From positions 1 to 64,000 of the forward strand of contig CAJTWC010000007.1 of the NCBI GenBank assembly GCA_910580185.1: a stretch of DNA of 64,000 nucleotides, in the 5' to 3' direction. A program made the translations under genes and the position numbers. The notes beneath the pieces were generated by a model. That model did not search any database, was not told where the DNA came from, and saw nothing but the letters and a program-made list of their open reading frames with translations. Below are positions 25,831 through 33,931 of the stretch, one piece after another. This DNA is from an uncultured Bacilli bacterium (GTDB lineage: Bacteria; Bacillota_I; Bacilli_A; RF39; UBA660). The first letter of the stretch is position 1. Each line of letters opens with the position of its first letter.

Positions 25831-26961
25831 CAAGACTTCATTCATATATAGTTTTAATCCTTCAAACATTATGTTTATACTTGCGTTTACATCTCTATCA
25901 TTTATGTTTTCACAATAATCACATTTCCAACTTCTAATACTTAAATTATTTGTTTTTTCTGTTTTATTATTACAATGGTTACATAGTTTACTACTTGGAA
26001 AGTAACTATCTATTTGATAATAGTATTTTCCTTGCAGCTTTGTCTTCCTCTTTAACATCTCACATATCTTATTAAAACTTGCATCTAATATGTTTTTTGT
26101 TAGAGTGTGGTTATTATGCATTTTCTTTACTTGTAATTTTTCAGAGATTATTATGTCATGATCTTTTACTAGTTTATTTACTATGGTTATGATATTATGT
26201 TCCCTAGCATTTTTTATCTTACTATATACCTTTGATATTAGTATTTTTGTCTTGTTATAGTTATTACTTCCTTTTATTTGTCTTGATAGTTTTCTTTGTA
26301 ACCTTTTTAATTTCTTTTCTCTTTTTTCTAATTCTTTTGGATTTTTATATTTTTCTCCGTTAGACGTTACTACTATATCTTTTACTCCTAAATCTATTCC
26401 TACTATACTTGTTGGTTTTATCTTTTTTATATTTTCTTCTTTCTCTTCTACTAAAACGCTTACATAGTATTTTCCAGTAGTTTCTCTTGTTATGCTCGCA
26501 TTTATTATTTTACCTTTTATATATTCTAGATTTCTATATCCTCTAATACTTACTAAACCTAGTTTTGGTAGTTTTATTTGTTTGTTTTTTAAATCTAGTT
26601 TTATATTACTATATTCTTTACCTTTATAAGTACTTCTTATGGTATTTATCCTATAACTTTGTTTATAATACTTACTTTTAAACCTAGGATATGATGCTCT
26701 TTTTTCAAAGAAGTTTTTAAAACTATCTTCCAGGTTAAATATGGCACATCTAAGTGAACATGAATCCACTTCTTTTAACCAAGGGTATTCTTCATTTAAT
26801 TCCTTTAGCTTTTTACACATATCATATGCTTTTATATATTTATTATCTTTGCACTTATCTAAAAAATAGTTATAGATGAACCTTGCACATCCAAATGTTT
26901 TATTTATCAAAATACATTGTTCAATACTTGGATACATTCTAAATTTATATGCTTTATACAA
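25825..26961 (-). CDS. tnpB: TnpB RNA-guided nuclease (IS200/IS605 OrfB)
   Basis: 378 aa, intact. Starts YKAYKFRMYPS after the initiator, the classic TnpB opening. TTG at 26961 is chosen because AGGTGAT lies at proper spacing; a GTG three codons upstream is within that site. RuvC residues are all present: Asp in GIDLGVKD, Glu in IIISEKLQ, Asp in NDRDVNASINI. The zinc finger is CNHC...CDYC (about 340-362). TnpB cuts DNA next to a target motif under omegaRNA guidance and helps keep the IS at its donor site. With a complete active site and scaffold it may be functional. Confidence 0.9.
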   Translation of the reverse strand: MYKAYKFRMYPSIEQCILINKTFGCARFIYNYFLDKCKDNKYIKAYDMCKKLKELNEEYPWLKEVDSCSLRCAIFNLEDSFKNFFEKRASYPRFKSKYYKQSYRINTIRSTYKGKEYSNIKLDLKNKQIKLPKLGLVSIRGYRNLEYIKGKIINASITRETTGKYYVSVLVEEKEENIKKIKPTSIVGIDLGVKDIVVTSNGEKYKNPKELEKREKKLKRLQRKLSRQIKGSNNYNKTKILISKVYSKIKNAREHNIITIVNKLVKDHDIIISEKLQVKKMHNNHTLTKNILDASFNKICEMLKRKTKLQGKYYYQIDSYFPSSKLCNHCNNKTEKTNNLSIRSWKCDYCENINDRDVNASINIMFEGLKLYMNEVLI

Positions 26962-27083
26962 TATAATCACCTACCTATCATTTAAGTAATACCTTTTATA
27001 CTAGCACTACTATATATAATAGTAAATATCCTTTCGTTCGACTTTTTTCGACATTGCAAAACGTACTTTCCTAGTATATAAAA

Positions 27084-27109
27084 AATAAGATACAAATTAG
27101 TACCTTATT
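27084..27109 (-). terminator. terminator after ligA
   Basis: Leftward hairpin AATAAGGTAC/GTATCTTATT with one G-U pair, followed by a T-rich tract. It sits just beyond the ligA stop and separates it from the IS element. Confidence 0.65.
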
Positions 27110-27116
27110 CGAAGCA

Positions 27117-29096
27117 CTACCTAATTAAAGATTCAATTTTCTCCTCTTTAATTATAGGTATTCCTAACTTTATAGCTTTATCATATTTACTACCAGGTTT
27201 ATCTCCCACTATAACCCCAGTCGTCTTTTTAGTAACACTTGATGTTACTTTAGCTCCTAAGTTTTCTAGCATAATGGTAAGTTCATCTCTTTTATACTTT
27301 TCTAAAGTGCCTGTTAAAACATAAGTGTTACCATCTAACTTATTATCTTGTATGGTTGATATATAATCAAAATTAACACCAAGTTTTTTTAATTCATCTA
27401 TCATTTTTAAGTTATTTAAATCAGAAAAATACATTTTAACACTGCTTGCTATTATAGCACCAATATCATTTATATTACTTAATTCCTCTTCACTAGCGTT
27501 AATTATATTACCTATGTTCTTGTAATACTTAGCTAATATTTTAGCAGTTTTTTTACCAACGTGTCTTATTCCTAATGCAAACAATATTTTTTCAAGGGAA
27601 TTTTTCTTAGAATTTTCAATACTGTCTAATAAATTGTTAATACTTTTTTCCCCAAATCCTTCTAATTCTATCAAGTCTTCCTTGTGATTTTCTAACTTAT
27701 ATAAGTCTGGTATAGCTTTAATGAAACCTAAGTTATAAAAATCTTCCACTATTCTTTCACCTAAACCGTCTATATTCATAGTATCTCTAGAAGCAAAATG
27801 AATTAACCCTTCTATTTTTCTTGAATCACAATTATCATTAGGGCAAAAATGCATAGCATCTTTTTTTATAAGTAAAGTGTTACACATAGGACATACTTCT
27901 ATCATTTTAAAAGGCAATTCATCGCCCTTTCTTCTTTCCTTTTTTACTTCTACAACTTCAGGAATTACGTCTCCTGCCTTTCTAATTGATACAACATCCC
28001 CTACTCTAACATCTTTTTCTAAGCAATAATCCTCATTATGTAAAGTAGCTTTTGATACTACTGATCCAGCAACATGTACTGGATCGAATAAAGCATTGGG
28101 GGTTATCTTACCAGTTCTTCCTACCGTAAATTTTATATTTCTTAGTGTAGTTAATACTTCAAGAGCTGGAAATTTATAGGCAATCCCCCAACGCGGTACT
28201 CTTTGAGTAGTTCCAAGTTTTTCTTCATCGGATAGGTTATTTACTTTTAAAACAACACCATCTATTTCATATGGTAAAGACTGCCTTTTTGCTGATAAGT
28301 CTTCTATATAAGTAATTATTTCATTAGGAGTACGAGCTAATCCATTTAATTTACTATTTGTCATAAAACCTAATTCACTTAAAAATTCAATTGATTCTTT
28401 TTGAGTTTTTATTCCATAGTCTTCTGGATTAGGTATAAAATATGCCATAAAGTCCAAGTTTCTTTTGGCGGTTATCTTACTATCTAATTGTCTAACTGAA
28501 CCAGCAGCAGCATTTCTTGGATTTGCAAAAAGTTTTTCCCCGTTTTTTTCACGTTTTTTATTACAATTTTCAAAAGACTTTTTACTCATGAAAATTTCGC
28601 CACGAACTTCTATATCGATGGGCTTATTTAACATTAATGGTACTGATTTTATCGTTTTAACATTCGTTGTGATATCTTCTCCTATAACCCCATCGCCGCG
28701 AGTAGCAGCCCGTTGTAAAATCCCTTGTTTGTATATTAATGAGCCAGATAAACCATCCATTTTAGGCTCTAATGTATATGAAGGATTGGAACATGTTTTT
28801 CTTATTCTTTCATCAAATAATACTACTTCATCCTCATTAAATATATCATCAAAAGAAAGCATTGGCTTTTCATGTGTTACTTTTGAAAAACTACTTAGTG
28901 CCTCACCACCAACCCTATGGGTGGGAGAATCTAATCTTTTTAATTCTGGATATTTTTCCTCTAACTTTAGTAATTCACTATAAAAATCATCATATTCCTG
29001 ATCACTAATAGATGGATTATCATTAACATAATATTCTAAACTTGCTTTATTAATTATATCTATTAATTCATCCATTCTTAACTTAATATCATTCAT
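27117..29096 (-). CDS. ligA: NAD-dependent DNA ligase
   Basis: 659 aa, the normal LigA length. Order: adenylation domain with the active-site Lys in LEPKMDGLSG (about residue 114), ARGD-like TRGDGVIGED, OB-fold, a zinc-finger region (CPMCNTLL...CPNDNC), helix-hairpin-helix repeats (IDGLGERIV, LEGFGEKSI, IRHVGKKTA) and a C-terminal BRCT domain (NTYVLTGTLEKYKRDEL). It seals nicks in replication and repair using NAD. ATG at 29096 follows AGGTGATAAC; an in-frame start ten codons upstream reads through that site and is rejected. Confidence 0.97.
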   Translation of the reverse strand: MNDIKLRMDELIDIINKASLEYYVNDNPSISDQEYDDFYSELLKLEEKYPELKRLDSPTHRVGGEALSSFSKVTHEKPMLSFDDIFNEDEVVLFDERIRKTCSNPSYTLEPKMDGLSGSLIYKQGILQRAATRGDGVIGEDITTNVKTIKSVPLMLNKPIDIEVRGEIFMSKKSFENCNKKREKNGEKLFANPRNAAAGSVRQLDSKITAKRNLDFMAYFIPNPEDYGIKTQKESIEFLSELGFMTNSKLNGLARTPNEIITYIEDLSAKRQSLPYEIDGVVLKVNNLSDEEKLGTTQRVPRWGIAYKFPALEVLTTLRNIKFTVGRTGKITPNALFDPVHVAGSVVSKATLHNEDYCLEKDVRVGDVVSIRKAGDVIPEVVEVKKERRKGDELPFKMIEVCPMCNTLLIKKDAMHFCPNDNCDSRKIEGLIHFASRDTMNIDGLGERIVEDFYNLGFIKAIPDLYKLENHKEDLIELEGFGEKSINNLLDSIENSKKNSLEKILFALGIRHVGKKTAKILAKYYKNIGNIINASEEELSNINDIGAIIASSVKMYFSDLNNLKMIDELKKLGVNFDYISTIQDNKLDGNTYVLTGTLEKYKRDELTIMLENLGAKVTSSVTKKTTGVIVGDKPGSKYDKAIKLGIPIIKEEKIESLIR

Positions 29097-29157
29097 GTTA
29101 TCACCTAATATAATTATACTATACATATTAATTTATTTCTAGATTGCAAAAAGAAAA

Positions 29158-29184
29158 AAATTAGAATCCATTTGAATCTAATTT
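29158..29184 (-). terminator. probable terminator after the 168-aa gene
   Basis: Leftward hairpin AAATTAGA/TCTAATTT with a loop that adds a few pairs, followed by a T-run (plus-strand A-run ending near 29160). It lies between the unknown gene and ligA. Confidence 0.6.
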
Positions 29185-29198
29185 AAATTTTAATAATA

Positions 29199-29705
29199 TT
29201 ATTTACTAAATTTCTTAGCTATCTGTTCTGCAGCAGTAGCATTAGCTATTTCTTTATTTTTTAATTCATCAACTTCATCAGATGAATAAACTTCTCTTAA
29301 CCTGGTAATTGGTTCTTTTCTTATAGCATATTCTTCAAATGATAATAAGGAAAAATTAAATGTTTCTTCCGCATTCCATACATCATCATCTATATATGAA
29401 ACGCGCTTTAAATTCAATCCATAACTTTCAGGATCATTTAATATATCTAAAGCTACTTCATATTTATGCATTTCTAATAATACGCCTAAAGCATTTCCAT
29501 ATCTACCGCTAGGTAAAGGCATATTAATACTACTAACCATACATATAGACTTCAATGATTCTTTTAATTCAAGATTGTTAACCGCATTCATCAAAAATAT
29601 AAAATCATCTACATTTTGAACTTTATCTTTTAATTCCTTCTGCGTTACATTTAATTTTCCTAAAGATTGCAAAATGTTCTTACTTTCAATATAATCTTTT
29701 AACAT
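29199..29705 (-). CDS. hypothetical protein downstream of recA
   Basis: 168 aa, not recognised. Soluble, largely helical and acidic, with no signal peptide or membrane segment. Contains PLPSGRYGNALGVLLEMHKYEVALDIL, which suggests one ankyrin-like helix-loop-helix unit; a full ankyrin repeat array is not evident. It starts 37 nt after the recA stop with no terminator between that I can see, so it is likely co-transcribed with recA. ATG at 29705 is used; a TTG directly before it is an alternative. Confidence 0.6.
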   Translation of the reverse strand: MLKDYIESKNILQSLGKLNVTQKELKDKVQNVDDFIFLMNAVNNLELKESLKSICMVSSINMPLPSGRYGNALGVLLEMHKYEVALDILNDPESYGLNLKRVSYIDDDVWNAEETFNFSLLSFEEYAIRKEPITRLREVYSSDEVDELKNKEIANATAAEQIAKKFSK

Positions 29706-29741
29706 CAAAAACCTAAATTTTCACCATCAAATAAAATTTTT

Positions 29742-30776
29742 TTATTTAACGTCTTCATCCTTTTTCTTTTTAGCATCCTTATTTCCAATACCGTGGGCTT
29801 CGCGAACCTTTTGTTCAATTTCTTCCATTATAACAGGATTTCCCTTTAAAAAGCCTTTAGCATTTTCTTTTCCTTGGCCAATCTTTTCACCATTATAAGC
29901 ATACCAAGCACCACTTTTATCTACTACACCAATTTCAACAGCTAAATCAAGTATTTCTGCTTCTCTTGATACACCTTGTCCATACATAATTTCAACTTGA
30001 GCTGTTCTAAATGGAGGGGCAACCTTATTTTTAACTACTTTTACGTTAGTCCTGTTACCAATTACGCTATCTCCATTTTTTATTTGTTCACCACGTCTTA
30101 CGTCTAATCTCACACTTGAGTAAAATTTTAAAGCTCTACCTCCCGTTGTTGTTTCTGGATTACCAAATAACACTCCAACTTTTTCCCTTAATTGGTTTAT
30201 AAATATCGCAATCGTATTTGTTTTACTAATAGTACCAGATAACTTTCTTAACGCTTGTGACATTAATCTTGCTTGTAGTCCTACGTGGGAATCTCCCATT
30301 TCTCCTTCTATTTCAGCTTGAGGAACTAATGCCGCAACAGAATCAATTACAACTATGTTAATAGCTTCACTCTTAACTAATGCATCACATATTTCTAACG
30401 CTTGTTCTCCAGTATCAGGTTGTGATAATAGTAAATCATTAATATTAACACCTAAATTTCTGGCATAAACCGGATCTAAAGCATGTTCAGCATCTATAAA
30501 CGCAGCTTTCCCCCCTGCTTTTTGTACTTCTGCTATTGCGTGAAGTGCAAAAGTTGTTTTACCTGACGATTCAGGGCCATATATTTCAATTATTCTTCCT
30601 TTTGGGTAACCACCTACACCTAATGCTATATCAAGAGTAAGTGAACCAGATGATACAACATCAATATTGTTATGTGTATCTTCTCCTAATTTCATTATTG
30701 AACCTTTACCAAATTGTTTTTCTATGTCAGCTAATACTTGTTCTAAAGTTTTATCGTTTTCAGCTTTTTTTGCCAT
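29742..30776 (-). CDS. recA: recombinase A
   Basis: 344 aa, full length. Walker A GPESSGKTTFALH (about residues 64-76), Walker B VIDSVAALVP, FINQLREKVGV and TTGGRALKFYSSVRLDVRR are all canonical, and the C-terminus is short and Lys/Asp-rich (DAKKKKDEDVK). It forms ATP-dependent filaments on single-stranded DNA for strand exchange and triggers LexA self-cleavage. A consensus promoter and a LexA-type box lie directly upstream, so SOS induction is expected. AGGAGG precedes the ATG. Confidence 0.98.
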   Translation of the reverse strand: MAKKAENDKTLEQVLADIEKQFGKGSIMKLGEDTHNNIDVVSSGSLTLDIALGVGGYPKGRIIEIYGPESSGKTTFALHAIAEVQKAGGKAAFIDAEHALDPVYARNLGVNINDLLLSQPDTGEQALEICDALVKSEAINIVVIDSVAALVPQAEIEGEMGDSHVGLQARLMSQALRKLSGTISKTNTIAIFINQLREKVGVLFGNPETTTGGRALKFYSSVRLDVRRGEQIKNGDSVIGNRTNVKVVKNKVAPPFRTAQVEIMYGQGVSREAEILDLAVEIGVVDKSGAWYAYNGEKIGQGKENAKGFLKGNPVIMEEIEQKVREAHGIGNKDAKKKKDEDVK

Positions 30777-30810
30777 GTAATATCCTCCTAGTTTTTTTAA
30801 TTACATATTC

Positions 30811-30839
30811 ATTATAATCCATAAAAAAATAAAAATCAA
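30811..30839 (-). promoter_or_regulatory. recA promoter
   Basis: Leftward TTGATT (30834-30839), 17-nt spacer, TATAAT (30811-30816). The -35 box lies inside the 3' arm of the upstream gene's terminator hairpin. Confidence 0.75.
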
Positions 30840-30883
30840 GTACTTTTTCAAACGTTTGTTCGGACAAATTGCACCTGATTTTT
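30831..30883 (-). terminator. terminator of the pgsA transcript overlapping the recA promoter
   Basis: 13-bp stem between 30871-30883 and 30831-30843 (AAAAATCAGGTGC with GTACTTGATTTTT on the leftward RNA, two G-U pairs), 27-nt loop, then a T-rich tract. The loop holds the LexA-type box and the 3' arm holds the recA -35 box. Confidence 0.65.
30849..30862. promoter_or_regulatory. LexA-type SOS box upstream of recA
   Basis: CAAACGTTTGTTCG fits the Gram-positive consensus CGAACN4GTTCG except for A in place of G at its second position. It lies 10 bp upstream of the recA -35 box. Position and match support LexA repression of recA; lexA itself is not in this window. Confidence 0.75.
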
Positions 30884-30915
30884 CACTAATTTAATTTTTT
30901 TGCTATGCAGAAAAA

Positions 30916-31545
30916 CTATTTTTGTATATTTTCATCTTCAATTTCTAGTTTTTCTTCCTTCGAAAAAATTATTTCTTTATTATCTATATAATATTGCATC
31001 CCTGATATTATCGCAAATATAGTTGCAAGAACAAGTAAAAAGTTTGCAATATCTAGATTAAATAATTCAAATGGCAAGTTATAGCATAATGTAAAAATTA
31101 TACCTAACATCAAGAAAGTAGTTTTAACTTTTCCAGATTTTCTAGCTGCAACCACCTTGCCCTTACTTCCTGCTAACATCTTAATGGTATCAACAACAGT
31201 ATCTCTAAATACTACTATTACGGTAATCACTGGTGATATCATACCTTGTGCGGATAATATTATAAGCGTTGAATTAACTAACATCTTATCTGCAATTGCA
31301 TCGGTCATCTTCCCAAAGTCAGTTACCATATTACGACTTCTTGCAATATAACCATCAAGTGCATCAGAAATTGATGCAACAGCAAATATACCTGCTGCAA
31401 TCAAATATTTAACATCTACACTTATCGTTCCAACTAATATTTTAGGGAACTCAAGATTCACCATATAAAATGGAAATAATAGTAAAACTATTAATAATAC
31501 TGTTAAAAATATTCTAAACATTGTTATCTTATTAGCTAAATTCAT
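30916..31545 (-). CDS. pgsA: CDP-diacylglycerol--glycerol-3-phosphate 3-phosphatidyltransferase
   Basis: 209 aa with about five membrane helices. The CDP-alcohol phosphatidyltransferase motif DGX2ARX8GX3DX3D is complete: DGYIARSRNMVTDFGKMTD then AIAD (about residues 63-86). It makes phosphatidylglycerol phosphate in the membrane, feeding both lipid synthesis and the LtaS substrate pool. AGAGGTGG precedes the ATG and the rodZ-like gene ends 10 nt upstream, the gene order seen in many Firmicutes (rodZ-pgsA-recA). A terminator follows before recA. Confidence 0.95.
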   Translation of the reverse strand: MNLANKITMFRIFLTVLLIVLLLFPFYMVNLEFPKILVGTISVDVKYLIAAGIFAVASISDALDGYIARSRNMVTDFGKMTDAIADKMLVNSTLIILSAQGMISPVITVIVVFRDTVVDTIKMLAGSKGKVVAARKSGKVKTTFLMLGIIFTLCYNLPFELFNLDIANFLLVLATIFAIISGMQYYIDNKEIIFSKEEKLEIEDENIQK

Positions 31546-31555
31546 AATCCACCTC

Positions 31556-32035
31556 TTAATTATCTAAATAAGTTATTATATTATTATCTTCTACCTCTGG
31601 ACTAACGTATTCCGTTATAATTATATATCCTATTAAAAACATTAATAATAGTATAATTAAAGTCACTATTACAGGAATGACCTTTGACTTTTTTTTATCA
31701 GTTATTGTATATGGTGATACAACTTTTTTTTCTTTTACTTTTTCTTTTTCCTTCGCTTTACTGGCCTTTTGTATTTCAGCAATTGGAATTTTAGATGTTT
31801 CTTCAAAAAAATATTCATTTACTTCATCCATTATCTTCTCATCATCAAGTCCAAGGTACTTAGCATATGATCTAATAAATGATTTTAAATAAAATATATC
31901 TTTAAAAACCTTAAGGTTACCCTCTTCAATATTTTGAATTTGAGATACTCTTAAGTTAAGGTCTTCGGCTACTTCTTCTAAACTTACTCCATGTTCTTCC
32001 CTAGCCTCTTTTAATTTTTCTCCTATTTCTTTCAA
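31556..32035 (-). CDS. RodZ-like helix-turn-helix membrane protein
   Basis: 159 aa, TTG start behind AAAGGAGTG. Cytoplasmic N-terminal HTH_25 domain (about 5-75; KEAREEHGVSLEEVAEDL, YLKSFIRSYAKYLGLD), a Lys/Glu linker (about 90-115), one membrane helix (about 121-143) and a very short outer tail. RodZ links MreB filaments to the elongation machinery. This is a short form lacking the large periplasmic domain of the E. coli protein, as is usual in Firmicutes. It lies between rnpB and pgsA. Confidence 0.85.
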   Translation of the reverse strand: MKEIGEKLKEAREEHGVSLEEVAEDLNLRVSQIQNIEEGNLKVFKDIFYLKSFIRSYAKYLGLDDEKIMDEVNEYFFEETSKIPIAEIQKASKAKEKEKVKEKKVVSPYTITDKKKSKVIPVIVTLIILLLMFLIGYIIITEYVSPEVEDNNIITYLDN

Positions 32036-32064
32036 AATAAGTTCACTCCTTTATTTTAAATAAT

Positions 32065-32418
32065 AGTTTTAATAAGCCACGTTCTGTACCAGCAAAGCTG
32101 GTCGTAAACATTTATCTATGCATTAGCATCCTCTAATCCGTTTTTTTCCTTTTTAGAGGTTCCCCTACCAAATTTGGGTTTCTCACTCGTGGGGTTTACC
32201 CTCGTTCCACCCTTTTAGTTTCCCAAAAGTATCGTCACTATGGCACTTTTCAGCCTAATATAACCATATCTATTAGACTATAGGTTATCTCGGCGCCGTT
32301 AGGATTACTCCTACCAAAGGTTATTTATTCCCTTTGCGCGAACACTACGCCCATTACAGGTGCGTGTGAGCGTGGACTTTCCTCTACCAAACTAAGTTAG
32401 CAGCGTTTACGTAAAAAC
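32065..32418 (-). ncRNA. rnpB: RNase P RNA, type B
   Basis: Read leftward, the conserved core appears in order: GAGGAAAGTCCACGCTCACA near the 5' end, GTAGTGTTCGCGCAAAGGG, GCCATAGTGACGATAC, GTGGAACGAGGGTAAACCCC, GAGAAACCCAAATTTGGTAG, and a 3' end with ACAGAACGTGGCTTATTAAA. This is the catalytic RNA of RNase P, which trims tRNA 5' leaders. Length (about 350 nt) and the type B elements fit Bacillus-like Firmicutes. Its 5' end starts within a few bases of the gpsB stop codon. Ends are estimated from the family. Confidence 0.95.
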
Positions 32419-32420
32419 CA

Positions 32421-32744
32421 TTATTCATCTTTATCATATATATATTTTTCCAGTTGTGATAAACGTCTTAATATATCAACGTTAGTAATTTCTTTTTCAC
32501 TTTTCTTAACGATATCAATATTAGCCCTTAAATCTCTAAGTTCGTGTTTTAAATCTAAATTTTCCCTAGATAATTCTTTATTTTCCGCTCTTAATTCTTT
32601 TATTATGTTAATAAACTCAACATAGTCTTTAATTATTTGGTCTAAGTACTTATCAACTTCTTGAAGTCTATATCCCCTAGTATCAATCTTAAAGTCCTTA
32701 TCAAAGATATCTTGCGGCGACAAAACTATTCTTCCGTTAAACAT
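32421..32744 (-). CDS. gpsB: cell division protein GpsB/DivIVA-like
   Basis: 107 aa. The DivIVA-type N-terminus is clear: LSPQDIFDKDFKIDTRGYRLQEVDKYLDQII (about 8-39), followed by a coiled coil (about 45-80; ELRAENKELSRENLDLKHEL) and a C-terminal helix (VDILRRLSQLEKYIY), the layout of GpsB. It shuttles peptidoglycan synthases, notably class A PBPs, between septum and side wall; such a PBP is encoded at 33912. The second of two adjacent ATGs is chosen because AGAGGTGG is better spaced. It abuts rnpB, as in many Firmicutes. Confidence 0.92.
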   Translation of the reverse strand: MFNGRIVLSPQDIFDKDFKIDTRGYRLQEVDKYLDQIIKDYVEFINIIKELRAENKELSRENLDLKHELRDLRANIDIVKKSEKEITNVDILRRLSQLEKYIYDKDE

Positions 32745-32767
32745 CATCTACCACCTCTGTAAATAAC

Positions 32768-32796
32768 ATTATCGCAAGTTTTTATACTTTTGTCAA
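32768..32796 (-). promoter_or_regulatory. promoter of gpsB (and probably rnpB)
   Basis: Leftward TTGACA (32791-32796, perfect consensus), 17-nt spacer, GATAAT (32768-32773), about 20 nt before the gpsB ribosome site. Confidence 0.7.
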
Positions 32797-32825
32797 TTTA
32801 CAGATAGTTAACCTTTATTAACACA

Positions 32826-33107
32826 TTATTCCATTTTTTTCCTATCATTATTTATTTTTCTAAGATATTTAAATAAATCATAAGAAGATACAGAAAAACT
32901 AAACGTAACAAAGCCAACAAAAAAACTTTCAAAACTTATGCCAAAAAACACGAAATTAATAATGACACTTACTAGTAATAGTATCCAAACAATGTATTTG
33001 CTATTTATCTTAAAAGTCATCTTTATCGTGTTTCCTAAAATATTTAAAACTATCCATATGCAAAAAATATGGGGTAACAAATCATAAATGTGTTTTATTT
33101 CTTCCAA
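32826..33107 (-). CDS. small membrane protein, possibly phage-holin-like
   Basis: 93 aa. Three hydrophobic segments (about 12-32, 37-58, 62-82) and a basic C-terminus (KYLRKINNDRKKM). The pattern of short helices and charged tail resembles some holin families of Firmicute chromosomes, but no diagnostic motif is visible. TTG at 33107 (EEIKHIYDLL) has AGGTGA at proper spacing; a GTG three codons upstream is within that site. The site overlaps the stop of a 32-codon gene, so the two are coupled. Function unknown. Confidence 0.5.
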   Translation of the reverse strand: MEEIKHIYDLLPHIFCIWIVLNILGNTIKMTFKINSKYIVWILLLVSVIINFVFFGISFESFFVGFVTFSFSVSSYDLFKYLRKINNDRKKME

Positions 33108-33116
33108 ACATATCAC

Positions 33117-33215
33117 CTAATTAATTGTATGAGAAATAATTAAATCTTCTTCTATGTTTTTTACATCCTCTATTAAATCATCCAGCAAAATAAACATTAA
33201 ACTATAATCTTTCAT
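33117..33215 (-). CDS. 32-aa acidic peptide, small gene
   Basis: ATG behind a perfect AGGAGGT at 6-nt spacing, 32 codons, TAG at 33117-33119. The product (MKDYSLMFILLDDLIEDVKN, then IEEDLIISHTIN) is acidic and amphipathic, without a membrane segment. Its stop codon sits in the ribosome site TTAGGTGA of the following membrane-protein gene, which indicates coupling. I recognise no family. The strong ribosome site and tight packing favour a real gene over chance. Confidence 0.5.
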   Translation of the reverse strand: MKDYSLMFILLDDLIEDVKNIEEDLIISHTIN

Positions 33216-33334
33216 AAAGACCTCCTAGCTGTATGTTAACATATTAGAATTATTAAAAAATAAAATCGACAATACTTTTCATTTTTTATATAAAAATATT
33301 TATTATTTGTAGTATAATTATTATTGGTGATAAG

Positions 33335-33931
33335 ATGATAAAAAATTACTCTTATACAAGGTTTAATAAAACTAAAACAAACAATATTAAAACTGGTTTT
33401 GCTAACCGTGGTATGGGACTTGAAAACGACATAAATTTGGCTAATGAATATTATAGAATTCATGATATAGCATATATATATAAGAAGCCTACTCCTATTA
33501 AATTAGTTAAAGTCGACTATAAAATAGGATTGATAAAAGAAGCATATTTCGAAACACCATCAACTACCGATTATAATGGTATCTATAATGGTAAATACAT
33601 TGATTTTGAAGCTAAAGAGACAACTAGTAAAACTTCTTTTGCATTATCAAACATTCATAAGCATCAAATAGATCACCTAATAAACGTTAAAAATAAAGGG
33701 GCAATATCATTTTTAATTGTTAGGTTCACAATACTTGACGAAACATATTATTTAAGTACTGAAAAATTAGAAGAATTTTTAAAAAACAACGAAAGAAAAT
33801 CAATTCCTATAAATTTCTTTAAAGAATATGGTACAATGATTAAAGTAAAATATGCACCAAGAATTGATTATATTGAAATAATAAATAAATTATATTTTGG
33901 AGGTAATAACCATGATGAAGAAAAGAACTAA
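33335..33931 (+). CDS. recU: Holliday junction resolvase RecU
   Basis: 198 aa. Conserved RecU signatures: NRGMGLENDINLANEYY, AYIYKKPTPIKLVKV, STTDYNGIYNGKYIDFEAKET with catalytic Asp, Asp, Glu and Lys, then FALSNIHKHQIDHL. It cleaves four-way junctions in the cytoplasm during recombination and chromosome segregation. GGTGATAAG precedes the ATG. The last 20 nt overlap the following pbp1A gene, the same recU-ponA pairing as in Bacillus. Confidence 0.95.
   Translation: MIKNYSYTRFNKTKTNNIKTGFANRGMGLENDINLANEYYRIHDIAYIYKKPTPIKLVKVDYKIGLIKEAYFETPSTTDYNGIYNGKYIDFEAKETTSKTSFALSNIHKHQIDHLINVKNKGAISFLIVRFTILDETYYLSTEKLEEFLKNNERKSIPINFFKEYGTMIKVKYAPRIDYIEIINKLYFGGNNHDEEKN

Larger units (their letters stand above)
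25670..27030 (-). mobile_element. IS200/IS605-type element with tnpB only
   Basis: The element consists of tnpB, a 3' scaffold-RNA region and, at the left end of the leftward-oriented element, a subterminal hairpin TACTAT/ATAGTA around 27010-27023, as in this IS group. There is no tnpA, so it would depend on a transposase in trans. It sits between the receptor operon and ligA without breaking either. The outer borders are estimates, because these elements have no terminal inverted repeats or target duplications. Confidence 0.65.

Noticed and set aside
25668..25937. 89-codon plus-strand frame over the 3' end of tnpB
   Set aside because: It overlaps the probable omegaRNA and the tnpB zinc-finger codons; the sequence is explained by those.
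28465..28983. 172-codon plus-strand frame antisense to ligA
   Set aside because: It lies wholly inside a strongly conserved gene on the other strand, has no ribosome site, and gives no recognisable protein.
32426..33116. Second structural RNA or riboswitch between gpsB and recU
   Set aside because: The stretch is accounted for by gpsB, its promoter, a membrane-protein gene and a short ORF; no paired structure beyond those was seen.
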